18,474 nt of DNA from JAGOZV01 sp964622895. GTDB lineage: Bacteria; Patescibacteriota; Saccharimonadia; Saccharimonadales; Saccharimonadaceae. Below, piece by piece: positions 1-7,481 of the stretch. The stretch lies in assembly GCA_964622895.1 (NCBI GenBank), contig CAZUSB010000013.1, positions 1-18,474 of the forward strand, in the 5' to 3' direction. How positions within the stretch are numbered: the first letter of the stretch is position 1; the number at the start of each line of letters is the position of its first letter. A model generated the notes under the pieces. It was not told the DNA's origin and made no database searches. It was given only the letters and a program-made list of their open reading frames with translations. Both the position numbers and the translations under genes were made by a program.

Positions 1-42
1 CTAAAAGAAATACGCACGTCTACCTCTGTTAGGGTATTATAG

Positions 43-64
43 TTTTCCACATAATTGTGGATAA
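43..64. promoter_or_regulatory. Inverted pair of DnaA-box-like sequences
   Basis: TTTTCCACA (43-51) and TGTGGATAA (56-64) face each other across a 4-base TAAT spacer. TGTGGATAA is the exact complement of the consensus DnaA box TTATCCACA, and TTTTCCACA differs from it at one base. The pair lies about 30 bases upstream of the MraZ boxes and the mraZ promoter. The 12-mer TTGTGGATAACT at 55-66 recurs exactly at 8582-8593. That these bind DnaA is inferred from the motif only; an AT-rich chance match is possible. Confidence 0.5.
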
Positions 65-95
65 CTTCCATTAAGCGTAATAATTGTCAAATTTG

Positions 96-120
96 GGGGT
101 TGCAGTGGGTAGATGTGGGT
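96..120 (+). promoter_or_regulatory. MraZ operator: three 10-bp-phased boxes
   Basis: GGGGT (96-100), TGGGT (106-110) and TGGGT (116-120) are direct repeats with exactly 10-base periodicity, so all three lie on one helix face. This matches the known MraZ operator architecture in other bacteria (TGGGN boxes separated by 5 bases) and lies directly upstream of mraZ. The repeats fill the spacer of the promoter at 100-128, so bound MraZ should block RNA polymerase. Autorepression is inferred from this overlap. Confidence 0.85.
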
Positions 121-128
121 AGTATAGT
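100..128 (+). promoter_or_regulatory. Sigma-70-type promoter of mraZ / dcw cluster
   Basis: TTGCAG (100-105) and TATAGT (123-128) are separated by 17 bases. Transcription would start near 135, giving an 84-nt leader before the GTG start of mraZ. The MraZ boxes lie within the promoter. Confidence 0.7.
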
Positions 129-218
129 TATAAGCAGTGGCAACGATAGCAAGCTATCAAAGAAAAACAAAAACCACTAAAACAACAAAAAACAGTCTCT
201 TGAAAGGAGCAAAGGTCA

Positions 219-584
219 GTGGCAAAATTCGATTATTTCGAACGCAAACTTGATGAGAAGCGACGATTAACGATTCCATCAGAGCTGCGCGAAGAATTTG
301 CCAGTGGCGTAGTCATTACACGGGGATTTGGCGACTATCTACACCTGTACCCAAAAAATGTTTGGGATATGCAAGTAGAAAAAGAGCTAGCTACAAGCAA
401 CATCCTTGACGAGAGACAAGCAGATTTGAATGTTCAGTTCAGACGAGGAAAAACCGAAGCTGAGCTTGACCAAAAGCAGGGTCGTGTCATGATTGAGCAG
501 CATTTGCTTGATTACGCAACGATTGAGCGAGAGGTTGTAGCGATAAGAGCTGGACAATACTGGAGGGTAATGCGACCTGATTAG
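219..584 (+). CDS. mraZ: Transcriptional regulator MraZ
   Basis: MraZ is a DNA-binding regulator that represses the dcw cluster by binding TGGGN repeats as a ring-shaped oligomer. The protein has two SpoVT/AbrB-like half-domains, at about residues 6-50 and 80-118. The first carries D12-E-K-R-R-L-T-I-P20, where the usual Gly of the DxxxGR motif is Arg; the second carries D84-Q-K-Q-G-R89. At 121 residues it is somewhat shorter than the usual 140-150. The start is GTG with a good Shine-Dalgarno GAAAGGAG (202-209) 9 bases upstream. Three phased MraZ boxes lie in its own promoter, which supports autoregulation. It is first in the cluster but separated from rsmH by about 300 bases. Identity is secure. 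Confidence 0.95.
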   Translation: MAKFDYFERKLDEKRRLTIPSELREEFASGVVITRGFGDYLHLYPKNVWDMQVEKELATSNILDERQADLNVQFRRGKTEAELDQKQGRVMIEQHLLDYATIEREVVAIRAGQYWRVMRPD

Positions 585-888
585 TTAACATTTAACCCGT
601 AAAGCGCACATTAACAATTTGATAAACAAAAGAAAACTCTCGAGATCAGCTACCTGGCGGAAGGCAAGTGTTATATGATTCACTTTAAAAGATCAGCGCA
701 CCTTCCTTTAAAACCTCCCAAAAAAAACTCCACCTCACACATAAGTCTCTCAAATAGATAATAGTTTATGATTGTTTTTATAATAATCGCTAATATCTAA
801 GTAACTTATTTAAAATAAAAAAACAACAAAAACAAAAAGCCGGCCGCTGGATAGGTGATCTCGAACTTTACTAGTGTATAGTAAAGGT
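585..888 (+). other. Intergenic region between mraZ and rsmH
   Basis: About 300 bases separate two genes that are usually nearly adjacent. The stretch is AT-rich with A-runs (such as 720-727 and 819-839) and no clear intrinsic terminator. A possible 28-codon ORF (675-761, ATG, with GGAAGG at a long distance upstream) has weak support and is not called. Near its end, TATAGT (877-882) lies just before the rsmH start. No RNA gene is recognised. Confidence 0.4.
877..882 (+). promoter_or_regulatory. Possible -10 box giving near-leaderless rsmH mRNA
   Basis: TATAGT ends 6 bases before the ATG at 889, so transcription would begin at or within a base or two of the start codon. No good -35 is visible and no usable Shine-Dalgarno precedes this ATG (AAAGG abuts it with one base between). 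The same TATAGT hexamer serves as the -10 of mraZ. A leaderless start is an inference. Confidence 0.35.
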
Positions 889-1797
889 ATGAGTAGTATT
901 CAAATGGATACACAGGAACATCCACCACAATTACATGTTCCAGTTTTGTTAGAAAAGTCGTTAGACATCTTGCAACCGAAAAAAGGTCAGTCATATCTTG
1001 ATTTGACTGCAGGTTACGGAGGTCATGCACAGGCTTTTTTAAATATAACTGAAAATTATAAAGACTCGGTTTTGGTTGATCGTGATGAATTTGCGATTAC
1101 CAAGCTACAACCTTTTGCAAAAAAAGGGGCGAGACTAATACATTCTGATTTTGTTAGCGCTGCCAAGCAATTAACAAATGAAGATAAAAAATTTGACATC
1201 GTGTTTGTGGATTTGGGAGTTTCGTCACCACAGCTCGATAGAGAAGAGAGAGGGTTTTCCTTTTTAAAAGACGGTCCGCTAGATATGCGGATGGATCGTC
1301 AGCAGGATATTACGGCAGCAGATATTGTCAACCGAGCATCAAAAAAAGAGCTTGAGGACATTATCGCAAAATATGGTGAGGAAAAATCATCATTTGCCAA
1401 AAGGATTGTTGATGCTATCTATAAAAATCGTCCTTTTAGTACGACAAAGGAACTATCAGATCTTATATTGAGCCAACATCGTGGCGGATGGCAAAAATCA
1501 CATCCGGCTACGCGCACATTTCAAGCCCTAAGGATCGCAACCAATCAAGAAATTATACAGATTGAGAGTTTGTTGCCGATGCTTCCGCAGCTGTTAAATC
1601 AGGGGGGAAGGGTCGGCGTAATCAGCTTTCATAGCCTAGAAGATCGGTTGATAAAAAGGTTTTTTAAGGAGCAGTCAGATGCAGGACTAGAGTCAAGCAT
1701 CACGCTACTTACAAAAAAACCGCTAGATGGGGCGACTTACGATGTTCACAATCCGCGGTCACGGAGTGCAAAACTTCGGACAGCAGTGAAAAAATAA
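889..1797 (+). CDS. rsmH: 16S rRNA m4C1402 methyltransferase RsmH (MraW)
   Basis: RsmH uses SAM to N4-methylate C1402 of 16S rRNA in the ribosomal P site. Of 302 residues from the ATG at 889, the diagnostic motifs are all present: DLTAGYGGH (38-46, SAM-binding loop), DLGVSS (108-113), LDMRMD (131-136), HPATRTFQALRI (205-216), SFHSLEDR (246-253) and NPRSRSAKLR (288-297). Length is typical. An in-frame GTG at 874 would add five residues ahead of the family's N-terminus and lies across the -10-like box, so ATG 889 is preferred; ATG 904 is another option. Second gene of the dcw cluster, but probably able to be transcribed separately from mraZ. Confidence 0.96.
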   Translation: MSSIQMDTQEHPPQLHVPVLLEKSLDILQPKKGQSYLDLTAGYGGHAQAFLNITENYKDSVLVDRDEFAITKLQPFAKKGARLIHSDFVSAAKQLTNEDKKFDIVFVDLGVSSPQLDREERGFSFLKDGPLDMRMDRQQDITAADIVNRASKKELEDIIAKYGEEKSSFAKRIVDAIYKNRPFSTTKELSDLILSQHRGGWQKSHPATRTFQALRIATNQEIIQIESLLPMLPQLLNQGGRVGVISFHSLEDRLIKRFFKEQSDAGLESSITLLTKKPLDGATYDVHNPRSRSAKLRTAVKK

Positions 1798-1820
1798 AAA
1801 ATAAGGGAAAGGGTTCAAAA

Positions 1821-1886
1821 ATGCCAATCCACATTCCTGTGAAATTCGCAGACACAACGCAAGTTGTAGATGTCCGCGTAAAGTAA
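1821..1886 (+). CDS. Possible 21-residue small protein between rsmH and ftsL
   Basis: An ATG at 1821 opens 21 codons ending in TAA and would encode a peptide starting MPIHIPVKFADT and ending VVDVRVK. A strong Shine-Dalgarno, AAGGGAAAGGG (1803-1813), lies 7 bases upstream. That is a better ribosome site than those of rsmH, ftsL or the PBP gene. The peptide alternates hydrophobic and polar residues like a beta strand and has no membrane segment. It could be a real small protein, a leader peptide coupled to the hairpin that follows (1902-1927), or the remnant of a lost gene. I recognise no family. Confidence 0.45.
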   Translation: MPIHIPVKFADTTQVVDVRVK

Positions 1887-1901
1887 CAAAAAATAAATAC
1901 C

Positions 1902-1927
1902 CCCTGCTTTATGAAAATAGAGCAGGG
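1902..1927 (+). ncRNA. Perfect 11-bp hairpin with GAAA tetraloop upstream of ftsL
   Basis: CCCTGCTTTAT (1902-1912) pairs along its full length with ATAGAGCAGGG (1917-1927), with one G-U wobble, closing a GAAA loop (1913-1916) of the stable GNRA class. No U-run follows, so it is not an intrinsic terminator. The 3' arm runs into AGGGAGG (1924-1930), a Shine-Dalgarno-like sequence, and so partly sequesters it. It sits between the 21-codon ORF and ftsL and could be a translational control, RNA-processing or mRNA-stability element. Confidence 0.6.
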
Positions 1928-1952
1928 AGGTACCAGAAAGAAAAACAAACAC

Positions 1953-2306
1953 ATGCACTACCAACCACCACGTGCTCATACTCGCACACGTCGTCGTGAG
2001 CAGAGCTTTTCAAGAAATCAAAATACAGTGGCATTTATGTCACCAGTAAAGTTAGGGCCAATCGCACACACAATCTTGGTTGCCTTGATGGTCACTGTGC
2101 TCGGGTTGATTTATTTGACTCAAGCAACACAAGCTACGAACTATGATTACGCCACACAAGAAGTTGAAAGTCAGATCGCCGAATTGAATATTCAGCGTGA
2201 AGACCTAGAAGTTGAAAATGCCCGGCTGACTGCCATTGAAACAGTAAAATCAAGTACTGTTGCGTCAGCTATGGTGTCTCCTGACGAAGTAAACTATAAT
2301 AGATAG
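1953..2306 (+). CDS. ftsL: FtsL-like septal protein
   Basis: This is a small bitopic membrane protein of the divisome: a basic cytoplasmic N-terminus with the Arg cluster RTRRR (residues 11-15), one membrane segment (about 37-55) and an extracytoplasmic coiled coil (about 64-97). Together with FtsQ/DivIB it would link the FtsW-PBP synthase to the division site. Its position between rsmH and the PBP gene is the classic ftsL slot. FtsL sequences are poorly conserved, so the call rests on topology and place. The in-frame ATG at 1911 lies inside a stable hairpin with no ribosome site; ATG 1953 fits better, though its own ribosome site is weak (AGAAAG, 1935-1940) and AGGGAGG lies 22 bases away. 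Confidence 0.75.
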   Translation: MHYQPPRAHTRTRRREQSFSRNQNTVAFMSPVKLGPIAHTILVALMVTVLGLIYLTQATQATNYDYATQEVESQIAELNIQREDLEVENARLTAIETVKSSTVASAMVSPDEVNYNR

Positions 2307-2311
2307 AGGTT

Positions 2312-4045
2312 ATGAATCTATCATTGTCAAATCGTCGTCTTGAAGTAGCTAGTCTGATATTGATCGGAATTTTTGCGCTATTTATTGGGCGACTTTTTTA
2401 TTTACAGATTATTAAGCACGACCATTATGTAGCTTTGGCTGATAGTGAGCAACTAAAGAGGTTGAAATTGCCTGCAAAACGAGGGGTGATTTATGTTAAG
2501 GACGGAAAAACCACTAGGCCATTGGTGCTGAATCAGCCGATTTATACTGTTTTTGCTGATCCAAAGATTACCACAGATGATGATGCTATTGAGAGTGCTG
2601 TTCAAGAGATAGCTGGCGGCAATGCCATGAAAGACTTACCGAAGCTCTTGGCTAGAAAAGACAGTCGCTATCAGGTTTTAGCGGTCGGCTTGACTCGTCA
2701 GCAAGCTGACATGCTCAAAGACAAGCGCCTGAAGGGGGTAGGTTTTCAAGAGGGGACACGACGAGTCTATCCAGAAGGAAAATTAGCGTCGCAAGTGCTA
2801 GGGTTTGTCGACGCCTCTGGCGAGGGTAGGTATGGTCTCGAAGGTAAGCTCAATGAGCGCCTAAAGGGCACTGACGGTATATTGCAATCCGTTACTGATG
2901 TCAGTTCAGTCCCGCTAACGATCGGCGGTAAAAATATTAATCAGCCAGCAGAAAATGGAGACAACCTCGTGCTGTCTCTTGATAGAAATATACAATACCA
3001 AACCGAACAGTCATTATTAAAGTTTCAGCAATTGTACGGTGCAGATAGTTTGAGCGCAGTAGTGATGGATGCAAATAATGGATCTATTATGGCAATGGCT
3101 AATTTACCTGATTATGAGCCAGCTAATTTTACTAAGGTCAAAGATATTGGTGTCTTTAATAACAATGTCATTACACTAGATTATGAACCAGCCTCTACAA
3201 TCAAGCCTTTTTCTTTTGCTACAGCCATAGATACTGGGGCTATTCGTCCGACAGATACGTTTGTCAATACCGACAAGATTCAAGTGGAAGATCGCGTCAT
3301 TACTAATGCGTTTAAAGGTCGCACTGGGACGCTTACCTTTCAGCAGGCGCTGAGTCTGTCTCTCAATACTGGTACGGTAACTGCTTTTATTAGGATGGGC
3401 GACGGACAACGTATTACCAAAGAAGCTCGTCAGACTGTCTATGAGTATTTTCATAATCGCTTAAAGTTCGGACAAAAAACTGGTATTGAGCTTTCTGGTG
3501 AAGTCGCTGGACTAGTAGTGTCGCCCGAAGAGCAGGAAGGCAATGCCGTGCGTTATTCAAATATGTCGTTCGGTCAAGGTCTGTATCCAACGATGATTCA
3601 GGTGGCTTCTGGTTATGCGGCGCTAGTCAATGGTGGTAAATATTACCAACCAACAGTTCTTGCTGGAACGCTAGACGAGACGGGTGCGTTCAAAGCAGAA
3701 GAAGCAAAATCACCAACCGAAATCTTGCAGGTCTCAACCTCTACTACTATAGAAAACATGACAGTGACCGCGATAGATTCTTATGGTTCATCAACACATA
3801 AACGAGGTTATAATATTGGCGGTAAGTCTGGTACTGCCGAGGTGATTCGGGATGGTGTTTACACCAAAGACGAGACTGTCGGAAGTTTTATTGGTCATGG
3901 TGGTGATAGTGCGCAAAAATACGTTATTATGGTAAGAGTCGCCAAGAGGGGCGCAAAGATGGAAGGTACGACACATGCCATGCCTTTATACAATGATATT
4001 TCAAACTGGATGATTGACTATTTAGGAATACAAAAGAAGGGATAA
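2312..4045 (+). CDS. ftsI: Class B penicillin-binding protein (FtsI/PBP2B type)
   Basis: This transpeptidase crosslinks septal peptidoglycan. The 577 residues comprise a short cytoplasmic start, one membrane anchor (about 12-34), a PBP dimerisation domain with the usual KRGVIY motif (56-61), and a transpeptidase domain. All three active-site motifs are present: S295-T-I-K298 (nucleophile Ser295), S350-L-N352 and K505-S-G507. No PASTA domain follows and there is no glycosyltransferase domain, so its partner is the SEDS polymerase FtsW three genes on. The AGAGG (2305-2309) upstream is only two bases from the ATG and overlaps the end of ftsL, suggesting translational coupling. Identity as the division PBP rests on cluster position. 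Confidence 0.93.
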   Translation: MNLSLSNRRLEVASLILIGIFALFIGRLFYLQIIKHDHYVALADSEQLKRLKLPAKRGVIYVKDGKTTRPLVLNQPIYTVFADPKITTDDDAIESAVQEIAGGNAMKDLPKLLARKDSRYQVLAVGLTRQQADMLKDKRLKGVGFQEGTRRVYPEGKLASQVLGFVDASGEGRYGLEGKLNERLKGTDGILQSVTDVSSVPLTIGGKNINQPAENGDNLVLSLDRNIQYQTEQSLLKFQQLYGADSLSAVVMDANNGSIMAMANLPDYEPANFTKVKDIGVFNNNVITLDYEPASTIKPFSFATAIDTGAIRPTDTFVNTDKIQVEDRVITNAFKGRTGTLTFQQALSLSLNTGTVTAFIRMGDGQRITKEARQTVYEYFHNRLKFGQKTGIELSGEVAGLVVSPEEQEGNAVRYSNMSFGQGLYPTMIQVASGYAALVNGGKYYQPTVLAGTLDETGAFKAEEAKSPTEILQVSTSTTIENMTVTAIDSYGSSTHKRGYNIGGKSGTAEVIRDGVYTKDETVGSFIGHGGDSAQKYVIMVRVAKRGAKMEGTTHAMPLYNDISNWMIDYLGIQKKG

Positions 4046-4048
4046 ATT

Positions 4049-5083
4049 ATGGATCAAACACTAAGGACGATGGTTGAGCATTTACCGCACATTATGCTAT
4101 TGGCGGTCGGTGGGTTTTTATTAGCGACGCTACTAACGCCGATATACACATTTTTTGCATATCGGTATAAGTTTTGGAAAAAGCAACGCACCACTAGTAC
4201 GACAGGTGAAAAATTATCGGTTTTTAATAAGCTACACGCTGACAAATTTAAAAGAAATATTCCAACAATGGCTGGAATGGTATTTTTGGTATCAATCATT
4301 ATTATTACGGTTTTATTTAATCTAGATAGAGGGCAAACATATTTACCGCTGGCTGCATTGATAGGTGGTGGTGTGGTTGGTCTTCTGGACGACATTATCA
4401 ACTTACGAAGTAACGGTAAAGGCACAGCGGGACTTAGGTCTAGTATAAAATTTGCTATGATCGCATTTTTGGGGCTATATCTGGGATGGTTCTTCTTCTA
4501 TAAATTAGGAGTACAAAGTATCTATGTGCCGTTTATTGGAGACTGGACGATAGGTTGGTGGATTATTCCGCTATTTGCTTTTGCTGTCGTGGCAACTGGT
4601 AATGCAGTAAATATCAGCGACGGACTAGATGGTTTAGCGGGTGGTCTACTAGCCATCTCTTATATGGCATTTGGCGTTATAGCGTTACTACAGGGACAGT
4701 ACATCTTAGCAGGCTTTACTTTTACGGTTGTTGGGGCGCTTTTGAGCTATCTATGGTTTAATATTTATCCAGCTAGGTTTTTTATGGGTGATGTCGGTAG
4801 CTTTAGCCTGGGGGCCAGTCTTGGTGTGGTTGCGATGTTAACAGATTCACTGTTTTTGTTACCGATTATTGGTATTATATTTGTGATAGAAGCAGGTTCA
4901 AGTGCTTTGCAGATTTTTAGTAAAAAAGTTTTCAAACGAAAAATATTCTTATCTGCACCAATCCATCATCATCTTGAAGCAAGTGGTTGGCCAGAGACAA
5001 AAGTTACTATGCGTTTTTGGGTTATAGGATCAGTGACAGCCTTTATCGGAATTTTAATCGCACTGCTTGGAGGGCATTTATAA
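4049..5083 (+). CDS. mraY: Phospho-MurNAc-pentapeptide transferase MraY
   Basis: MraY transfers phospho-MurNAc-pentapeptide from UDP to undecaprenyl phosphate to make lipid I on the inner face of the membrane. The 344-residue polytopic protein has typical length and motifs: D114-D115 in LLDDIINLRSNGKG, N185-A-V-N188 with D191 and D194 (NISDGLDGLAGG), GDVGS (247-251) and the loop PIHHHLEASGWPE (304-316) with H306-H308. The start follows the PBP stop by three bases, with AGAAGGG 7 bases upstream of the ATG. Next in the pathway is MurG, two genes on. Identity is secure. Confidence 0.97.
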   Translation: MDQTLRTMVEHLPHIMLLAVGGFLLATLLTPIYTFFAYRYKFWKKQRTTSTTGEKLSVFNKLHADKFKRNIPTMAGMVFLVSIIIITVLFNLDRGQTYLPLAALIGGGVVGLLDDIINLRSNGKGTAGLRSSIKFAMIAFLGLYLGWFFFYKLGVQSIYVPFIGDWTIGWWIIPLFAFAVVATGNAVNISDGLDGLAGGLLAISYMAFGVIALLQGQYILAGFTFTVVGALLSYLWFNIYPARFFMGDVGSFSLGASLGVVAMLTDSLFLLPIIGIIFVIEAGSSALQIFSKKVFKRKIFLSAPIHHHLEASGWPETKVTMRFWVIGSVTAFIGILIALLGGHL

Positions 5084-5086
5084 ATT

Positions 5087-6394
5087 GTGAGTTGGGACTT
5101 ACTACTGAAACCTTCTTGGTGGAAAAAAACTGCCAATCAGGGTAATTATACTGACCTGAAGTTGCCTCGTAAGCATCGTCCTGACTATGCCATAGTCTTG
5201 TTGATGGGACTTTTGATGCTGTTGGGGCTGGTAGTTATTTATGCAATCGGACCACAGCGCGCAATTGTGTTAAACAATGCCTACGGAGCAGATTACAGTA
5301 GTTCATATTTTTTTATAAAGCAATTGCAAAGTCTCTTTTTAGCGTTGATTGCATTTTTTATAGCGTATAAATATCCGATCTCTTCGCTAGCAAAACTAAG
5401 TGCTGTTATTTTAGCTTTAGCTATCGGTGCATCTATGCTTTTGGCGGTGGCGGGGGCGCTAGATCTGCCATTTACAAAAACCGCACTTGGAGCAACTCGT
5501 TGGTTTGTCATAGCAGGTATCAGTATTCAGCCATCGGAGTTTTTGAAGATTGCTATTTTGCTATTTGGGGCTGGGTTTTTAGGCAATCAGATAAAATCTG
5601 GAAAAATAAATGATTTTAAATTAACGATTCTTCCGTTTATGGCAATTCTCGCAGTCGCATTATTCTTGGTTGTGGTTGTGCAAAAAGACCTTGGCACGGG
5701 CATAGCAATCGTGGCAATTGCTGCTGCAGCTTTGTATGTTGCTGGTGTTGATAAGAAGATATTGATTCGTTTAATGCTGGTTGCACTGATAGCGGTATCA
5801 TTACTGGTGGTTGTAGCGCCGCACAGAGTTGCAAGATTTAATACTTTTTTTAAAGGTGATGCCACAAGTGTAGATGATGCTGGGGCGTATCACGTAGAGC
5901 ATGCCAAAATAGCTATTGGCAGTGGTGGTATGTTTGGAGTGGGCATAGGCAACAGTGTACAGGCAACTGGCTACTTGCCTGAGGCAATTAACGACTCAGT
6001 TTTTGCTATAATGGGGGAGACATTTGGCTTTATAGGACTAATAATCATCATGATATTATTTGGTGCACTACTGATGCGAATGTTATCACTGTCAGAGCAT
6101 TTGACAGATCCTAGATTGCGTTTAATAGCGGCGGGAATATTTGGTTGGCTGGTGGCTCACGTGATTTTAAATATAGGAGCAATGATAGGACTTGTACCTT
6201 TGACAGGAATTACGCTACCACTATTGAGTTTTGGTGGCACAAGCATGTTGTTTGTTTCTGCAGCGCTTGGGCTGGCGTTTCAACTTTCAGGCTTTACCAG
6301 TCACACAACAAATATAAAGGAGACAAAGAATGAAAATTCTTACAGTCGGCGGGGGGTCGGGCGGTCACGTCACTCCAGTCATAGCAGTCATTAA
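5087..6394 (+). CDS. ftsW: SEDS-family peptidoglycan polymerase FtsW
   Basis: FtsW polymerises lipid II glycan strands during septation with a class B PBP. The protein is polytopic with SEDS signatures: GATRWFVIAGISIQPSEFLK (135-154), QKDLGTG (199-205), the extracellular GYLPEAINDSVFAI segment whose D303 matches the conserved catalytic Asp of RodA/FtsW, and PLLSFGGTS (378-386). The start is GTG, three bases after mraY, with GGAGGG 12 bases upstream. The conserved fold ends near residue 400; the last 20-odd codons overlap murG by 65 bases and encode a Ser/Arg/His-rich tail. RodA is excluded only by context. The role is well supported. Confidence 0.94.
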   Translation: MSWDLLLKPSWWKKTANQGNYTDLKLPRKHRPDYAIVLLMGLLMLLGLVVIYAIGPQRAIVLNNAYGADYSSSYFFIKQLQSLFLALIAFFIAYKYPISSLAKLSAVILALAIGASMLLAVAGALDLPFTKTALGATRWFVIAGISIQPSEFLKIAILLFGAGFLGNQIKSGKINDFKLTILPFMAILAVALFLVVVVQKDLGTGIAIVAIAAAALYVAGVDKKILIRLMLVALIAVSLLVVVAPHRVARFNTFFKGDATSVDDAGAYHVEHAKIAIGSGGMFGVGIGNSVQATGYLPEAINDSVFAIMGETFGFIGLIIIMILFGALLMRMLSLSEHLTDPRLRLIAAGIFGWLVAHVILNIGAMIGLVPLTGITLPLLSFGGTSMLFVSAALGLAFQLSGFTSHTTNIKETKNENSYSRRGVGRSRHSSHSSH

Positions 6395-7481
6395 AGAGCT
6401 AAAAGCAAAAGAACAAACTGCAGAAGTTCGCTTTTGGTGCGACCCACTGTTTTATGATCGAGCAAAAAAAATGATTGCCGAATATGACAGTGAAATTCCA
6501 GTTATGTCAGTTTCGGCGGGCAAGTTACGTCGTTATAATCATCTAAACTTTTGGCAACATTTGACTCTACCTGCGGTTGTTTTTCCTAATATTAGAGATA
6601 CGTTTTTGATTATCGGAGGTTTTTTGCAGAGTTTTTGGCAACTTATAAGATGGCGTCCCGATGTGATATTTTTAAAAGGGGGCTTCGTTTGTCTACCTGT
6701 AGGGCTGGCGGCGCGAGTGCTAAATATACCGTTTGTAATCCATGACTCTGATGCTCATCCTGGACTGACAAATCGCATATTGGCACCATATGCCAAAAAA
6801 ATCGCCACTGGTGCGCCCTTAAAATATTACAACTATCCCAAAGAAAAGTCACAGTATGTCGGGATACCAGTAAGTGATGGATTTACATTGTTGTCAAATA
6901 CACAACAACTGGCAGCTAAAGAGCGATGGGGGATTGAGAAAAATAAACCGCTAGTGGTAATAACAGGTGGGGGCTTGGGCGCAAAAAGAATCAATCAAGC
7001 GGTTATAAAAGCCAGAGCCAAACTAGAAAAGCTGGTGCATATTGTGTTGATAGCAGGACAAGATGACTATGAGGTGCTTAAAAATGATAATGTAGACACA
7101 GAAAATTTCACACTTTATGATTTTATTAGTAGCGACATGTCTGGATTACTGGGGGCAGCAGATGTCGTAGTAACACGGGCGGGCGCCACCAGCCTGTTGG
7201 AGTTAGCGGCGTTGCACAAGCCAACAATTTTGGTACCTAACGCAAGATTAACTGGTGGTCATCAGTTAAAAAATGCCAAAGTTTATCAGGATGAAGGTGC
7301 AGTTGTTATCATCGACGAACAAGAGATGGAGCAAGACACTGACGTATTGATAAAAGCGATTAGTTCGATCATTAAATCACAAAAGACCCAAGAAACATTG
7401 AGTTCAAATATAGGCAAGTTTGCCAAACCAAATGCAGCGTCTGAAGTTGCACAAATGGTCATTGAGGTAGGTAAAAAATAA
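6330..7481 (+). CDS. murG: Lipid II synthase MurG (GlcNAc transferase)
   Basis: MurG is a peripheral membrane glycosyltransferase (GT28, GT-B fold) that adds GlcNAc from UDP-GlcNAc to lipid I to give lipid II. The 383 residues show the N-domain loop GGGSGGH (7-13), HDSDAHPGLTNR (138-149), the C-domain loop GGGLGAKRIN (213-222), TRAGATSLLELA (282-293) and GGHQLKNA (309-316, the GxHQxxNA motif). The ATG has an ideal Shine-Dalgarno, AAAGGAG (6316-6322), 7 bases upstream and lies inside the 3' end of ftsW. Its stop (TAA) is followed directly by the ATG of ftsQ. Identity is secure. Confidence 0.97.
   Translation: MKILTVGGGSGGHVTPVIAVIKELKAKEQTAEVRFWCDPLFYDRAKKMIAEYDSEIPVMSVSAGKLRRYNHLNFWQHLTLPAVVFPNIRDTFLIIGGFLQSFWQLIRWRPDVIFLKGGFVCLPVGLAARVLNIPFVIHDSDAHPGLTNRILAPYAKKIATGAPLKYYNYPKEKSQYVGIPVSDGFTLLSNTQQLAAKERWGIEKNKPLVVITGGGLGAKRINQAVIKARAKLEKLVHIVLIAGQDDYEVLKNDNVDTENFTLYDFISSDMSGLLGAADVVVTRAGATSLLELAALHKPTILVPNARLTGGHQLKNAKVYQDEGAVVIIDEQEMEQDTDVLIKAISSIIKSQKTQETLSSNIGKFAKPNAASEVAQMVIEVGKK

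Noticed and set aside
675..761. 28-codon ORF in the mraZ-rsmH interval
   Set aside because: GGAAGG lies about 10 bases upstream, but the peptide is low-complexity Lys/Pro/Ser and nothing else supports it.
806..1030. 74-codon minus-strand ORF overlapping the start of rsmH
   Set aside because: Antisense to conserved rsmH codons, Phe/Tyr-rich and without supporting signals.
1911..1952. Extended ftsL start at ATG 1911
   Set aside because: The ATG lies within a stable hairpin, has no ribosome site upstream, and adds residues read from the hairpin and Shine-Dalgarno-like sequence.
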